Shown piece by piece: positions 1-11,409 of a DNA stretch of 64,000 bases. The position numbers were made by a program, and so were the translations under genes. Each line of letters starts with the position of its first letter. Within the stretch, counting starts at the first letter, position 1. Under the pieces are notes generated by a model. That model was not told the DNA's origin. It did not search any database and saw only the letters and a list, made by a program, of their open reading frames with translations. The stretch comes from [Phialemoniopsis] sp. UDSM-2020 (taxonomy: Eukaryota > Ascomycota > Sordariomycetes > Thyridiales > Thyridiaceae): assembly GCA_018873225.1 (NCBI GenBank), contig JAEILZ010000006.1:4092001-4156000 (forward strand). The letters are read 5' to 3'.

Positions 1-284
1 TTAAGGCGCTGTCAGTACCTTTAGTTTCCCCTTTAGCATGTATTAGAAGACGCAATGGATAAGGGAGTGGAGGGGCGATGGGGGGAAGGTCGAAGAAACA
101 CCAAGTGCGAATGCTCTTTGCCGCGGTATTTAAGAGGACACCAATTTCCTCCGCAGCACGTCATCGCAAGAGAAGCTATTCCCAGACACCTCAAAAGTAT
201 CCCATTGATATTTGCAAAAGATCCCTTCTCGTTGCTCTCTTTCTTTTGACTTCGTAAGCCTATTTTACCTGATTAACCGACACA
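1..284 (+). promoter_or_regulatory. Promoter and 5' leader of the first dienelactone hydrolase
   Basis: This non-coding stretch lies before the start codon at 285. A TATA-like TATTTAA sits at about 127-133. A pyrimidine-rich tract at 215-250 (repeated TCTC/TTTC) is typical of the transcription start zone of filamentous fungi. No upstream gene enters from the left edge. Confidence 0.4.
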
Positions 285-1283
285 ATGGCATCTCACCCCC
301 CTGGAAAGTGCTGCACCACCGGCTTTAGGCACGAGTAAGTCTATCCTTCAGCAATGATGTTTCCTTATCGCCGCCATCGATCCGTGTTGCTGCCCCGCAC
401 CACCCACCACAGGCCCTTCCTCTACCATAGCTATCTCAACACAGCATCAAGCCACCAAAGAGCCACAAACATGACAGATTGCTGACCGTGGCCTTGTTCA
501 CCACTCCAACAGGGGCACGCCTACCGGCAAGGCCGTCAAGGTCGCCGGCAAGTGGGACGCCTACCTGGCCAGCCCGCCCGCCGACAAGGCCAACAAGGAT
601 GTCGCCCTCCTCTTCCTCCCCGACGTCTTCGGCATCTGGCAGAACGCCCAGCTGCTGGCCGACCAGTTCGCCGCCGACGGCTACCACACCATGATCCTCG
701 ACATCCTCAACGGCGACGCCCTGACCATGGACCAGTTCGGCAGCATCGACCTGCCCAAGTACTTCCAGCAGGGCACCTCCGGCGACAACCCCCACACCCC
801 CGAGGCCATCGACCCCATCGTCCAGGCCGCCATCAAGGCCCTGAAGGAGGAGCACGGCGCCAAGAAGATCGGTGCTATGGGATACTGCTTCGGCGCGAGG
901 GTAAGGAAGCAAGGTTGCAATCCCCATCACCCAGTACAAAACTGACCACGCTGTAGTACGTCGCCCGCAGCTTCACCAAGGGCGCCGGCATCGACGTCGG
1001 CTTCTTCGCCCACCCCTCCTTCGTCTCCGAGGAGGAGCTCGCCGCCATCACGGGGCCCCTGTCCATCGCCGCCGCCGAGACCGACAGCATCTTCCCCGTC
1101 GACCTGCGCTACAAGTCCGAGGACATCCTCAAGAAGTCGGCCCTCCCCTACCAGATCAACCTGTTCTCGGGCGTCTCCCACGGCTTCGCCGTCCGCTGCG
1201 ACACCAACGACCGCGTCCAGCGGTTCGCCAAGGAGCAGGCCTTTTGCCAGGCCGTCTCCTGGTTCAACGAGTACCTGTTGTAA
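285..1283 (+). CDS. Dienelactone hydrolase family protein, cytosolic
   Basis: Exons are 285-334, 513-900 and 957-1283, giving 254 residues, the usual size of the family. The fold is alpha/beta hydrolase. The nucleophile is Cys142 in GYCFGA (in place of the Ser of most hydrolases), with Asp189 in the ETD motif and His221 in SHGF completing the Cys-Asp-His triad of carboxymethylenebutenolidase-type enzymes. The N-terminus (MASHPPGKCC) has no signal peptide, so a cytosolic location is inferred. The family hydrolyses dienelactones in aromatic catabolism, but many fungal members have unknown substrates. The first intron (178 nt) is long for this window; the second (56 nt) is ordinary. A secreted paralogue lies at 59335-60294. 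Family is certain, substrate unknown. Confidence 0.9.
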
Positions 1284-1564
1284 GCGCGCGCGCCGTGCAC
1301 GCGCAGACTTGCTGCTGGAAGCGGGGTAGCTCGGGCGTCGACGTACAACAGTGGGTTTGGACGCCGGGGTATTCCCTCTGATGTCAGGATAAGCATCAGG
1401 AACGAGATACATGAAATAAACAAAAGATTAGACCCCATCAACTCGACATTACCAGTGACCGAATCGACTAAATTGCCTGCGTAGCCCTTCTTTCAACGTA
1501 GACTGGCACGAGGCCCCTTGCACGTGCTTGCCGTGAAGATTCTTGGTAGTACTGGAGAATTGTT

Positions 1565-2599
1565 TCAGCAAGATAGATGACTACGGATCTTCTCGATCAC
1601 CTCGGCATTCTTTTCAAGGTGAACGCTGTGATTCGCATCCTTGACGACGAACAGTTCTGCTCCTGGGATGTTGGAGGCGATATACTCGGAGTGCTGAGGA
1701 GGACAGATCCAGTCCTCGGCGCCAACTACGACCAAGGTCTTGGCCTTAATCCGAGGGAGCTGCTCCCGGTAGTCAAAATACTTTTGATCCTCGTTGTAAA
1801 GATCGTCTGGGAAAAGAAAATTAGCGAGTCCAAACATCCGATATGGTCATGGAGGCCTATGCCAGGAGAATGCGTACTGTGAGACTCGGCATTGTATACG
1901 TTACCCAAGCAACTCTTGAGAGCAGCATTTGCATCAAAAGTCTCGCTGTACAGAGGCATCATGGCCAAGTGCACAAGCTGAAACTCGAGGTCGCTTTTGA
2001 AGGCCCCAAAGACCTTGCCCTTGAGCATCTCTACTGAGAAACTGGGAGCCTTGTGCACTCGCTTTTCCAGGACCTTGATGGCGTCTTCCTCTTCTGTATA
2101 TGCGGTTCAGCAAAACGAGGTTTCAGTTGATGGTGCAAGGGCCAAAGGTGCGACTGACGGTGATATGAGGGTGCGGTACCCCTTAGAATGAGATGTGACA
2201 AGTTGTCAGGGTACTTGATGGCATAATGCTGTGCAAGGAAGCCGCCAAAGCTGCCTCCGCATATGATCACCTTTTCTGGTCCGGCAAACCGTTCACGGAT
2301 AGCCTCGATGTCATCGACAATCTGGTCAAAGGTGTACGGCTTGGTTGCCGAGCTCTTCCCGTGGCCCCTGTAATCGAAAGACAGGACGCGATACTTGTCA
2401 CCAAGTGGGCTGTAGGCCTTGAAGTCTGACCGGTGGTCGCCTATGCAACTGTGAGAACTATTGCATCTCTCGTCAGAACTGATGTTGGAAGCTCACCAAA
2501 ACCTCGGCCACCGTGGAGGGTGATGATGAGTGGTGCATCCTCCGGTCCGCAGAGCTGATATGCCAGCTTGGCGTTGTTAATCTCAACAAAGCTGACCAT
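1565..2599 (-). CDS. Alpha/beta hydrolase, proline iminopeptidase-like
   Basis: Exons on the minus strand are 2599-2497, 2440-2159, 2093-1905 and 1806-1565, giving 271 residues. The N-terminal half carries the oxyanion-region motif HGGRGFGD (about 29-36). The nucleophile elbow GGSFGG has Ser98. The C-terminal half carries the acid in GAEDWICPP (about Asp223) and the base in DANHSVHLE (about His251). The pattern HGG...GGSFGG...EDWICP is that of prolyl aminopeptidase-like and related small hydrolases (peptidase family S33). There is no signal peptide, so it is likely cytosolic. The third intron (1807-1904) is the least certain join, although its TTTTCCCAG acceptor is good and keeps the frame. 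The gene shares its upstream region with the divergent MFS gene at 3356. Confidence 0.82.
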
Positions 2600-3355
2600 G
2601 ATGGTATATGTCTCGAACAAGACAGCTCACTCCTCTATGGCGGGATAACAGCAGGGAAGAAATGAATGTATGAAGCGGTATTGTGTGATGTACGGTTTTC
2701 TCATACGAGGTTCGGGATTCGCTGATTTGTGCCTCCGGGATCCGCTCGTTGCTCTCGATGTTGACCACACGTTGAGGGTTCAAGATGCCATACAATTACA
2801 CACGCCGACGACGGCCGTCTGCTCGGAATTGACCCATTGTACTAAACGATAGCCCGGAACGGGTAAAAGTGGCGCACTCGCCTTGATGCTCCCAAAGAGC
2901 CGTCTTGTCAGGCGGTATTGCTCGAGACGAGACCAGGGAGGCGCGGAATAAGCGAGCCCTCATCGCGTGCGCCCGACCGATATTGCCGGATCCGGCAATT
3001 TTCGACTCGATGCAACCTCAAGCCGGTCAACTGCCGCTGCTCCCCGGCACGTCTCTGGGTTCGGGGACCAGTCAAACGGGAGGATAGCGTCTGATAGCGC
3101 CCGTTGCGTGCTCGCCCCATTGCAAATCGCCATTCAGAGTTCATTCGAGCTTTGACATCTGCAGGGAGGTTGATTTCTTGAGGATAAAGGGTGGTGATCC
3201 GCGCACCAGACGACCGAGCGAGGGGGGTTACATTCTCCAGAGCTTGTGCAGGATTTGCCTCGTCTGTCTCAATATCATCGCCGCTTCAACCCAACTGCGG
3301 TTTCTTTATCTGATCTAGTCGGGAGCTGAGAAGACAATCTGCATTTATATCGACC
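2600..3355. promoter_or_regulatory. Divergent promoter with an 18-bp perfect palindrome
   Basis: This 756-bp region lies between the start codons of the alpha/beta hydrolase (minus) and the MFS carrier (plus), and no gene is seen in it. At 2982-2999 there is a perfect 18-bp palindrome, ATTGCCGGATCCGGCAAT. Its core CGG-AT-CCG is an inverted pair of CGG triplets, the usual half-site of Zn2Cys6 regulators. That it acts as an operator is inference. Confidence 0.45.
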
Positions 3356-4947
3356 ATGTCGGCCCCACAAGTCGAGATGGCGGCCGCCAAGGCGGGCGAG
3401 GTGGCCCCGATCCAAGCGGCCCCGGCCGTCGACGCCGCGCCCAGTGAGAAGAACTCGATCATTGGCGACGAGAAGCCCGCGCCACCTCCGCAGACCGCTG
3501 AGGCCGGCATCCGTCGCTGGTTCCACTGGCACGAGCCCGGCACGTCGGCCGAGGAGAAGAGGCTCATCCTGAAGCTCGACTGGTTCCTGCTGAGCTACTC
3601 GTGCCTCTGCTTCTTCATCAAATGGCTCGACTCAAACAATGTCACCAATGCCTACGCCTCGGGCATGGCCGAGGAGCTCGGCTTCGGCCCCGGCAACGAG
3701 CTTTCCTGGATGAACACCTACTTCACGATCGGCAACCTTGTCGGTGCCTCGTTTGCCAACCTCATCATCACGGTGATCCGCCCGCGCTACTGGCTGCCTT
3801 TCTGCCTGACTGTCTGGTCCATCTTTGTGCTCTTCTTGTACAAGTGTCAGACTCCGTCCCAGTTCTACGCCCTGCGCTTCTGCATTGGTCTCTTCGAGTC
3901 GGCTGCCTGGCCTGGCATCACCTGGACCCTCGGCTGCTGGTACCGAAAGAGCGAGCTGTCACGGCGCTCTGCGCTGTTCGTCGTCTCTGGTGTGCTAGGC
4001 CAGATGTTCTCAGGCTACCTCCAAGCTGCGCTGTACTCGGGCATGCATGGCAAGGGCGGTATGTCGGCTTGGAGATGGCTCTTCATCTTTGACTTTATCC
4101 TGGCCATCCCCGTGGCCATCTACGGAATCGTGAGTTCTCTGTCCTGTCACCCAAAGCATCTAGCTAACAGTTGAAACAGTTCTGCCATCCTGACACTCCG
4201 CACAACACCAGCGCATGGTACCTCAACGAGTGGGAACGCCAGCGCGCGCGAGAGCGCATCGAGGAAGAAGGCCGCAAGCCCGTCGGCAAGATGGACCTCA
4301 CCGTGATCCGCCGCATCTTCCTCTCGTGGCAGGTCTACGCCTTCACCATCGCCTACTCGCTCTGGACCCTCACCGTCGGCTCCTACGTCATGCAGTACTT
4401 CACCCTGTACCTCAAGTCGACAAAGTGGTACAGCGTGCCGCAGATCAACAACATCCCGACCTCGATCGGCGCCGTCAACTTCTTCGTCATGCTCACCACG
4501 GGCTTCGTCTCGGACAAGATCGGCCGCCGCGGGCCCGTGTGCCTCGCCGTCGGCGCCCTGCTCACGTTCAACTATATCATCCTGACGGTCTGGGAGGTGC
4601 CGCACGGCCTGCGCATGGCCGTCTTCATCCTCTGCGGCTGCTACGGCTGCTTCACCCCCTTGCTCGCGGGCTGGGCCAACGAGGCCTGCGGCGGCGACCA
4701 GCAGAAGCGCGCGTTCGTGCTCGGCTTCATGACCTCGGTCGGCGGTGCCGTCGTGATCCCCTTCCAGCAGATCCAGTTCGCCAGTTCGCAGGCTCCCCGG
4801 TTCGCCAAGACGCACGGATGGCCCAGCGCCCTTGTCTTTGTCATCGCGCTGACGCTGTGGACTGGCGTTGGCATTCCGATCTGGCAGAAGTGGGCGGAGA
4901 GGCGGGTGCAGGTCGACGATGAGGAGGAGGAGAGGGTGCGGAGATGA
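3356..4947 (+). CDS. MFS transporter, anion:cation symporter type (pantothenate/allantoate permease-like)
   Basis: Exons are 3356-4129 and 4180-4947, giving 513 residues. A cytosolic N-terminus of about 60 residues is followed by 12 predicted membrane segments. Family marks are LDWFLLSYSCLCFFIKWLD in TM1, NLVGASFANLI, the RFCIGLFESAAWPG motif and the central loop with FCHPDTPHNTSAWYL. These place it with fungal Dal5/Liz1/Fen2-type carriers of carboxylates such as pantothenate, allantoate or nicotinate. The tail is acidic (DDEEEERVRR). An alternative acceptor 9 nt upstream (AACAG at 4170) would add Leu-Lys-Gln. It converges on the DHA2 pump at 5182. The substrate cannot be read from sequence. 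Confidence 0.88.
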
Positions 4948-5181
4948 GGCAACAAGGAGGCATGTATTCGAGGATGACAAACATTGGTTGGGGGTGGAAA
5001 ACTTAGTTTGAATAGGGAACTACCAATACAAGTTGACATATCTTGCTCCTACTTGTTTCAAGTCCATGATCCCAATGTCATTTCTGCCACGATTCTATTC
5101 ATACGTCTATTTAGATTATTTTTGTCAAATGTGCGATAGTGCTTGCCCGCGAGGACGGTCCCCTTTCGTTGTCTCCCTACT

Positions 5182-7087
5182 CTAAGCCGCAATGGCCACG
5201 GCTCCCTTGAACAAGGTCCGTTGCTGGAGACATACAACGTTAGCCCAAGCATTGATATTGTCGTGGCAAGACTTACCGTGAACAAGACCGAGGCAACGAG
5301 AGCAACGGCCGCACTGACATAGACAAGGATGAAGGCCTTGCCAAGTGCGCCGACAATGATATTAACAACCTGGGCACGTAACTCGTCCGAGAGGGAATGA
5401 TAATACGAGCCACTCGTACCCGAAAGAAGAAGCTGTAAATCGGTTGCAGACACATTAGGAAGAGCCACAGACAAGCCTGCCGTAGCAGTATTGATAAAGA
5501 TGGCACCGGCGATCGAGAGGCCAAAAGCAATGCCACCCAGTTGTGCTATGACGAAATCAAGTCAGCTCTGAACAGTGAGATAGTGCTGTAGACTGTGCAA
5601 ATCTTACCAAGCATCATGTAGCTGATTGCATATGCCAGGTCGGCTGGTGGCGTGACTGCTTGGATGACTGCATAACCGGCCTGGATGAAGGCACCGGTTC
5701 CCAAACCCACGAGAATCTCGAAGCCGTATATGTTCGCTACTGGAGTGTCATTCCCGATGCGTGCTGCCCCTGGTAATCAGACACATAGCTACGAATTGAG
5801 AAGGGATTTGATATGTCAATTACCTAGTAGAACGCCACCGATCAATGCAAGAACGCTGCCGATGATATACCAGGGCTGGAAGTAGCTGAACCGGGCCATG
5901 AAGTGACCATTCGCGAGGATGGCGGCGCTCAGCACGAAGATCAGAGGCAGCAGCCGAACAGCCGACTCGATTGCGCTATCTCCCTTGGTGAACTGAAAGT
6001 AGAGGGGGATGTAGTAGATGGGAATGAAGCCGGATGCGTTGACAGCGGACGCGCATATATAGAGGAGCACGGCATTGGGGTTGCGGAGGAAATGAGAAGG
6101 GAAGATCCGGTTCGCAGTGCTCGTGAGAATGGCGTAGGATTGCTGCACACCGAAGATGATGAAGAGAGCGCCCGAGACAACGAAAAGGGCAATGATCTGG
6201 CCGCTGTTCCAAGCGTATACGGCGCCTCCAAAGTTGATGGCCATGACTATGGTCATGATGGCGCCGATGCTGACGATTGTCCCTACTCCATCGTATTCTC
6301 GGATGAGTTTGGCCGCACTGGTGCCCGCCCGAGGTTTGTATGACGGTATCCAGAACAGATACACCGGGGCGAAGAGGCCGGCCACGACCAAGTTGATGTA
6401 GAAGGCCCACCTCCACGTGGCTGAAGATTCGGCAAAAGCTCCACCAACTACAGGGCCAAGAACGGTCCCGATACCCCAGACGAGGCCAACGAAGCTCAAG
6501 TACCTGGGCCGCTCCCTGTCTGACGTGTTGACAGAGAGAAGAGTCATGACTCCCAAGTACATGCCATTGCCACCCATGCCAGCCAAGACGCGCCCGACGA
6601 TGAGGGCTTGCATGGACGGAGCCGCGCCGCAAAGGGCAGAGCCAATGTTGAAGAGCACAGAGGAGCCGACATAGAGCCATTTGGCATCGAAGAGGCCATA
6701 TAGCTTTCCGAAGGGCAGGACCACAGTGCAGCCTCCGAGAAGGAATCCGACGGATAGCCAGGGGAGATCTAAAGCATCCCCAAGAGTCTCTACGGCAGCA
6801 GGCGTGATGTCCGCGACGACGGTGTTGTCAAGAGAGTAGAGAAAGATGCTGGACAAGATGCCAACCACGACAAGAAACCACTGTGGTCATGGTGGTCAGT
6901 TTCATTACTTGTAGGGGAGCATATGGATGATACTTACTCGTACTCCATGTATCGATCTGGCTGCGTTCTTGTCGAGCTCGAGTGATTCTTCTGCAGGAGT
7001 GGTGTTTGCTTCGAGGTCTGAGCTCGGCCGCTTCTCACCAACTAATGGATCCGTGGCAATCTTGGCGTTTGAGACCACTTCAGACAT
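5182..7087 (-). CDS. MFS multidrug efflux pump, DHA2 family (14 TM)
   Basis: Exons on the minus strand are 7087-6938, 6880-5824, 5769-5608, 5545-5277 and 5223-5182, giving 559 residues. After a hydrophilic N-terminus (about 55 residues) come the DHA2 marks: LDNTVVADITPAAVETLGD in TM1, WLSVGFLLGG, GRVLAGMGGNGMYLGVMTLL, and motif C-like GLVWGIGTVLGPVVGGAFAE. About 14 hydrophobic segments follow, and the protein ends KGAVAIAA. Such proton-driven pumps export toxic compounds and often lie in secondary-metabolite clusters. The next gene upstream is an AflR-like regulator at 7775-9159, which supports that context. Downstream it faces the MFS gene ending at 4947. Confidence 0.88.
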
Positions 7088-7774
7088 GGTTGATGCAGTT
7101 AGATGGAATATCGTGATTCTGATTCGGGTAAGTGGTCAAGTTGAAAACTTGTCTAAGTGGTGAACTGTCTGGCTGGCATCGACACGATCAACTGGTTATT
7201 TTGAGATCTTTTATTCTCAGTTCATATATGCAGACGATGGCGGAAGCTACAAATTAACTCGGCAGAATCACCACCTGGATTAGAGATGTGTCGTTGAGTA
7301 ATGCAGACCATTCTCGTGGAATGACTCTACCGCCTTTCTACACCCAGAGGCACAGTTTCTTTCCCTTGCCGTTCATGACCAAGCAATGCATCTCACTAAT
7401 TCACCACATTGCCTGATTGGGGGTTGACCATGCACTCCACCAGTCCTAGCAAAGCAAGACTAGTCCGAATCGGGCAGTCCCGAGGGTGCTACTAAATCGG
7501 GAGCTTTTGAAAGTCTTCGTACTTCAGGTCGATTGAGGATGCTATTCTTTTTACGACTGAGTCGATTCGAGTACCGTCCTGTCACAGTCCTTTTGTCATC
7601 AATTTCGACGACGGAAAAGAAAGGCAGGAGGCGCTGTGAGCATGTTGTGGAAGTCTGCTTATTGATCATTGACGAAGAATCTAGTTGAAGAAAGCATTCC
7701 CGATCCTCCGCGAAACCAGACGGCCCTCCCTACCAGAGCAAGACAAAACGAAAGCGAGTTACCGACTGCCCTCC
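7088..7774. other. Intergenic, no gene seen
   Basis: This stretch holds the upstream region of the DHA2 pump (start 7087) and the 3' flank of the AflR-like regulator. A few short open frames occur (for example 7460-7669) but none has a recognisable motif or gene-like composition. I see nothing else. Confidence 0.4.
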
Positions 7775-9159
7775 CTAGAAGCACGCGTCCATCTCGGCTG
7801 CTGTCTGAGCGAGCCTCTCAAGCAACGAGTGCACCTTGGCCTGACGAGCTACAGCTTCGACGACCGGTGCCGCTTTGCTCAGTTGCTTGAGCATTGATCG
7901 GAAGTTCCGAATTTGCAAGTTCAATAGTCCTTGCACCATATATACCTGCTCTTCATCGGAGAACTGGCCCCGGAGTTCGGTCGAAAACATTTCCATGTTG
8001 CACCTGCCTTCGACCCCGGGACCGCCACTTTCAGAGCAAAAGAGATGTGTAGTTGATCGTGCGGCCCCGGTGGAGGGAATTTCATCCCGAGGACTGGTGG
8101 TATCTGAGCCAGTTCTCTTCTTCGAGTTGATCATGGTTGCTCTCCGAACTCTGATGCGAATGCATTCGAACATCTCGGTTAGGCGATCGCAAATAATCAA
8201 AACGACTGTCAAAACCGTCGGTAGTGTCTGGCATCTGGAGCATAGAAGAGGCTTGCAGCTCTGAGATATGATCCATTTCTGAATCTGTACAATCTGATCA
8301 AAGGATCGTGACCGTAGCCTCCATTTGTCCTCGTCAAGATCTTCCACGGTTTGGAGGGCGTCTGCGAGGCATCTACAGCGAGTCTCAGAAGTCTCTCCCG
8401 GCTTGAAGTCACTAGTAGGATCGGCGGGACTCGACCACTCGTTGAAGTCAAACATTTGACCGGTAGAATCGCCCGTGAGAAGCCCTTGTGATGAATAATG
8501 TGCCAAACCCTCTTGACGCGAGCCATAGTTCACTGTGTTGACTGCGCTTGTGTTCCTACTTGCATGTGAACCTGCTGTTAGACGTAAACGCTGATCGAGA
8601 ATCGTATCGTCCAGGAAAGACACTACGATCATCATGATGAGCTGTCTGACCATATCTTGGAGGATTGTAAGCAAAGGAGGTGAGCAACTTACTGTCAAGG
8701 ATGCTCGGTGGGAAGGTTTCGGTGCCGGGTAACTCGTCGCTGGATGCGCCAGTCTTGTTGCTCAGTAGGTCATGAAACAAGCCGTCTTGCTCAAATGCTG
8801 CGCCGGCATCATCGTTCTGCGGCGTAAGTGCTTGGACGGGCACTGGAGCACGAACAGTGGCAGTAGAGACGCGTGACTGCTTGTCCATCCGACTTGCCGC
8901 GGAGACGCAAGGGATTGCTCTGGCTATGCATCGGTCACAGTCGGACATACGTCCAGTGCAACGTAACTGTATCAAAAATCTTCTGTCAATTGCTGGCTTG
9001 ACAACTGTTCGTGAGAGTGCGACAGACCTTTCGTCGTTTGCAAGCGGCGCAAGCTGCCCTCGGACGCGCCTTGGCCCTGAGGGTACTGCGCGAGGCCACT
9101 TGTTCCATGCCCGCCTCCTCGCCAGCATCTGCCGGCGAGGCTTTGAGTGTGATGAACAT
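7775..9159 (-). CDS. Zn2Cys6 transcription factor with AflR-like C-terminal domain
   Basis: Exons on the minus strand are 9159-9028, 8966-8693 and about 8571-7775, giving about 400 residues. The first intron (8967-9027) splits the zinc cluster. Joined, it reads C-x2-C-x6-C-x6-C-x2-C-x6-C, starting CAAC near residue 37 and ending IPCV. The C-terminal half has the cysteine-bearing pattern seen in AflR-type regulators: CRCLADALQTVEDLD, then LLCSRCQTLPTVLTVVLIICDRL. These usually activate a neighbouring secondary-metabolite cluster. The acceptor of the second intron may be 8571 or 8574 (one residue difference). The neighbours, a DHA2 pump and oxidoreductases, suit such a role. The target genes are inferred. 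Confidence 0.8.
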
Positions 9160-9798
9160 GTTATCGTGTCTTGAAACTATGAGAATGGTGCGATTTCGAA
9201 TTGAATGATATCAAATGAGGTGGGAAAAGCCGTCTGTAAAATCCAGTCTGCGAGAATTAGATTAGTAATGAGTCAGTTGTGTCAGCAGGACCCTAATTCG
9301 TGTTGGTGTTGGTGCTTGTTCAGTGGGCTTGCTAGCACTAGTTAGAGGCCTTAGTGTCTTTCAGGCAGAGCTGATAGGGCTGACATCCCTTGTAATTTAC
9401 CGCACTGGCGCCTCAAGTGTCGGCTTTGTGCAACCTTGGAATCCTCAACACCAAATCGAAAGATGTATGCATCAGGGCATGGAACCAACAAGGCGTGTCG
9501 CTTGAACTCCGCTCCGCATCTAAAGGCTCTTTCTCCTTTTCTAGTTTCAAGGTAGATCAAGGCGGAAAATGAACAGCACGATAGGGAATGGCAGTAGGTT
9601 GACATTAAGGTAAACGCTATGCTCCGTTTCTTTCGAATGTCTTTCACGCATTTCAAGACTTGCACATATTGGGTTTATAATTAGAGTCTCTTAGACACAA
9701 AGAAATTTGACAATCCCCATTTATTATAGCTGTTACTACCGTTCTACATTCAAAACCCCTATATACTCTGGAAAAAGTAAATTAAAAAGTTTGATTAA
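9160..9798. other. Intergenic, no gene seen
   Basis: This 640-bp stretch lies upstream of the AflR-like regulator and downstream of the SMP-30-like gene. Its short open frames (9323-9505 plus, 9351-9665 minus) show no motif. An AT-rich segment at 9700-9800 lies just after the stop codon of the SMP-30-like gene and probably holds its polyadenylation signals. Confidence 0.4.
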
Positions 9799-10854
9799 TC
9801 AGAAACAGAAACCCCGAGCGTCAACGGCCACAACCTTGCCTCCTTCGGTGATGGTTCCGTTGACGGGGTTCGCGAGCCCGCCACTGGTGACCACATACAA
9901 AGTCCTCTTGTCGTACACACCTCTGCCCCACTGGCCAGCAGCATCTCCGGCCAGGGTGAGCTGGTCCGGAGAGCCCGCGACGAAGGCTACTTCCCCAGTC
10001 GACGGCTTGATCACGACGACTCTGTTGTCCAGATCCGTCATGGCCCAGATGTTTCCTGCCCGGTCAAAGACGAAGTCATCGAGACCGAGAGCGTCCACCT
10101 TGACCACAGTCTCAACCTTGGCGCCCGAGGCCATGTTGCCGTTGCTGTCTATCTTGACCCTATAGATGGTGGAGATGAACGTGTTCGTCCAGTACAAGTA
10201 GCCTTCGTAGATGTGGAAGCCATTGACACCAATCTCGAGAGGTGCGCCGGCCGGCACGGCCATTTCCGGTACCTGTATCGCGATATCATACTTCCCGGTG
10301 ACTGTGTTGAGGCGCCAAATCAGGCCCTTGGCAGATTCTGCGATGAGGACAGTGGACTCGCAGTTCGAAAGGGGGATGACGGCGTTTAGAAAGTCTGCCT
10401 CGGGCATCTGGACAATCTGCTTTACCTCGGGACCTGAGTGCCGGCCAAGATCGATACTCCACGCCGCACCTGTGCCATTCACCTGGACACCAAGAGAAGA
10501 GAAGTTGCCACCGACAACGACAAACACGTCTGGCTCTGTCTCCGTGATGCCGAGGATGCCGTTCATGCTGGTGAAGCTGTGCAAGAGCTCGAGAGTCGGC
10601 GCAGCGCTGGCAGGTTCCGACACGTAGTAGACCTCGGCCGCGGGATAGAAGGTCGTCACAAGCAGGTCTCCGTTTGCGCGGACCGCGATGTTCTCGATCC
10701 ATGTTGTCTCGTTGAACTGGACCAGGGTTCTTGCCGGAAGAGGAAGACCCCCAAGTCCCGAGGCCTTTGGTGTTGGGCTGGTCATAGAAACAGCCGCCAA
10801 ACTCAGAACGGCCATGGCAGTATTGCCAAAGGAAGCCATAGAAAAGGACACCAT
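9799..10854 (-). CDS. Secreted SMP-30/gluconolactonase-like beta-propeller protein
   Basis: This is a single exon of 351 residues starting at ATG 10854. The N-terminus has a hydrophobic run (AMAVLSLAAVSM) suggesting a signal peptide. The body shows the repeating blade pattern of six-bladed SMP-30/lactonase propellers: TWIENIAVRANGDLLVTTF, GILGITETEPDVFVVVGG, NGFHIYEGYLYWTNTF, LDDFVFDRAGNIWAMTDLDNRVVVI and KRTLYVVTSGG. Several N-glycosylation sequons (NFSS, NGTG, NGTI) fit secretion. Family members hydrolyse lactones or act as strictosidine-synthase-like or accessory enzymes. Related proteins appear in fungal secondary-metabolite clusters. The exact activity is unknown. Confidence 0.8.
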   Translation of the reverse strand: MVSFSMASFGNTAMAVLSLAAVSMTSPTPKASGLGGLPLPARTLVQFNETTWIENIAVRANGDLLVTTFYPAAEVYYVSEPASAAPTLELLHSFTSMNGILGITETEPDVFVVVGGNFSSLGVQVNGTGAAWSIDLGRHSGPEVKQIVQMPEADFLNAVIPLSNCESTVLIAESAKGLIWRLNTVTGKYDIAIQVPEMAVPAGAPLEIGVNGFHIYEGYLYWTNTFISTIYRVKIDSNGNMASGAKVETVVKVDALGLDDFVFDRAGNIWAMTDLDNRVVVIKPSTGEVAFVAGSPDQLTLAGDAAGQWGRGVYDKRTLYVVTSGGLANPVNGTITEGGKVVAVDARGFCF

Positions 10855-11409
10855 GTTGGTTGGAGATTCGAGTAGGTGATGAATTAACTTGACTCTGTGT
10901 GGAAGAATGCTGGAGGTACCAGATGATCGACAAGCTTCAGTAATGGGCCATAAGTCGACTTTAAGTAGTTGAGATAATCTCACGCGCCTTGGTCCCTTCC
11001 CTGCGCCTCATCTTATACGATGCTCGGTTTACATGCTATATCGAAAGTGTTGGTCATTAGATTCACTTGTCAGAACTAGCCAGCGAGGATTCAGAGCCCC
11101 ACAACCATCAATGATGATGGCGATGGCTCTGGTCTACCACGCTAAAAGTAGTGTAAGCAGCGCTTATAAACCACCAAATTACCGCTTTTGGCAGGCCCGA
11201 GGCTTATTTAACATGGCCCATTTTCACCCACGATGCTGGAAGCTGCAGAGCTGACAAATTGTTGGAGAAGACGCAATCACAAAACTCCAGGAAAGAAAGA
11301 TTCCAAAGTGCTTTGGCAAAGAAAAGGACCACTAATAATGCAGTCACCCTTGTTGAACGTTTACTGGTAACTAAGACAGCACCTCAGTCTAGATAGACAA
11401 AGAACCATC
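10855..11409. other. Intergenic, no gene seen
   Basis: This is the upstream region of the SMP-30-like gene and the 3' flank of the GMC oxidoreductase gene. I see no supported coding sequence. The sequence GATGATGATGGCGATGG near 11112 is a short GAT-rich run only. Confidence 0.35.

Noticed and set aside
4147..4980. 277-codon minus-strand open frame
   Set aside because: It is antisense to exon 2 of the MFS carrier whose family motifs are clear.
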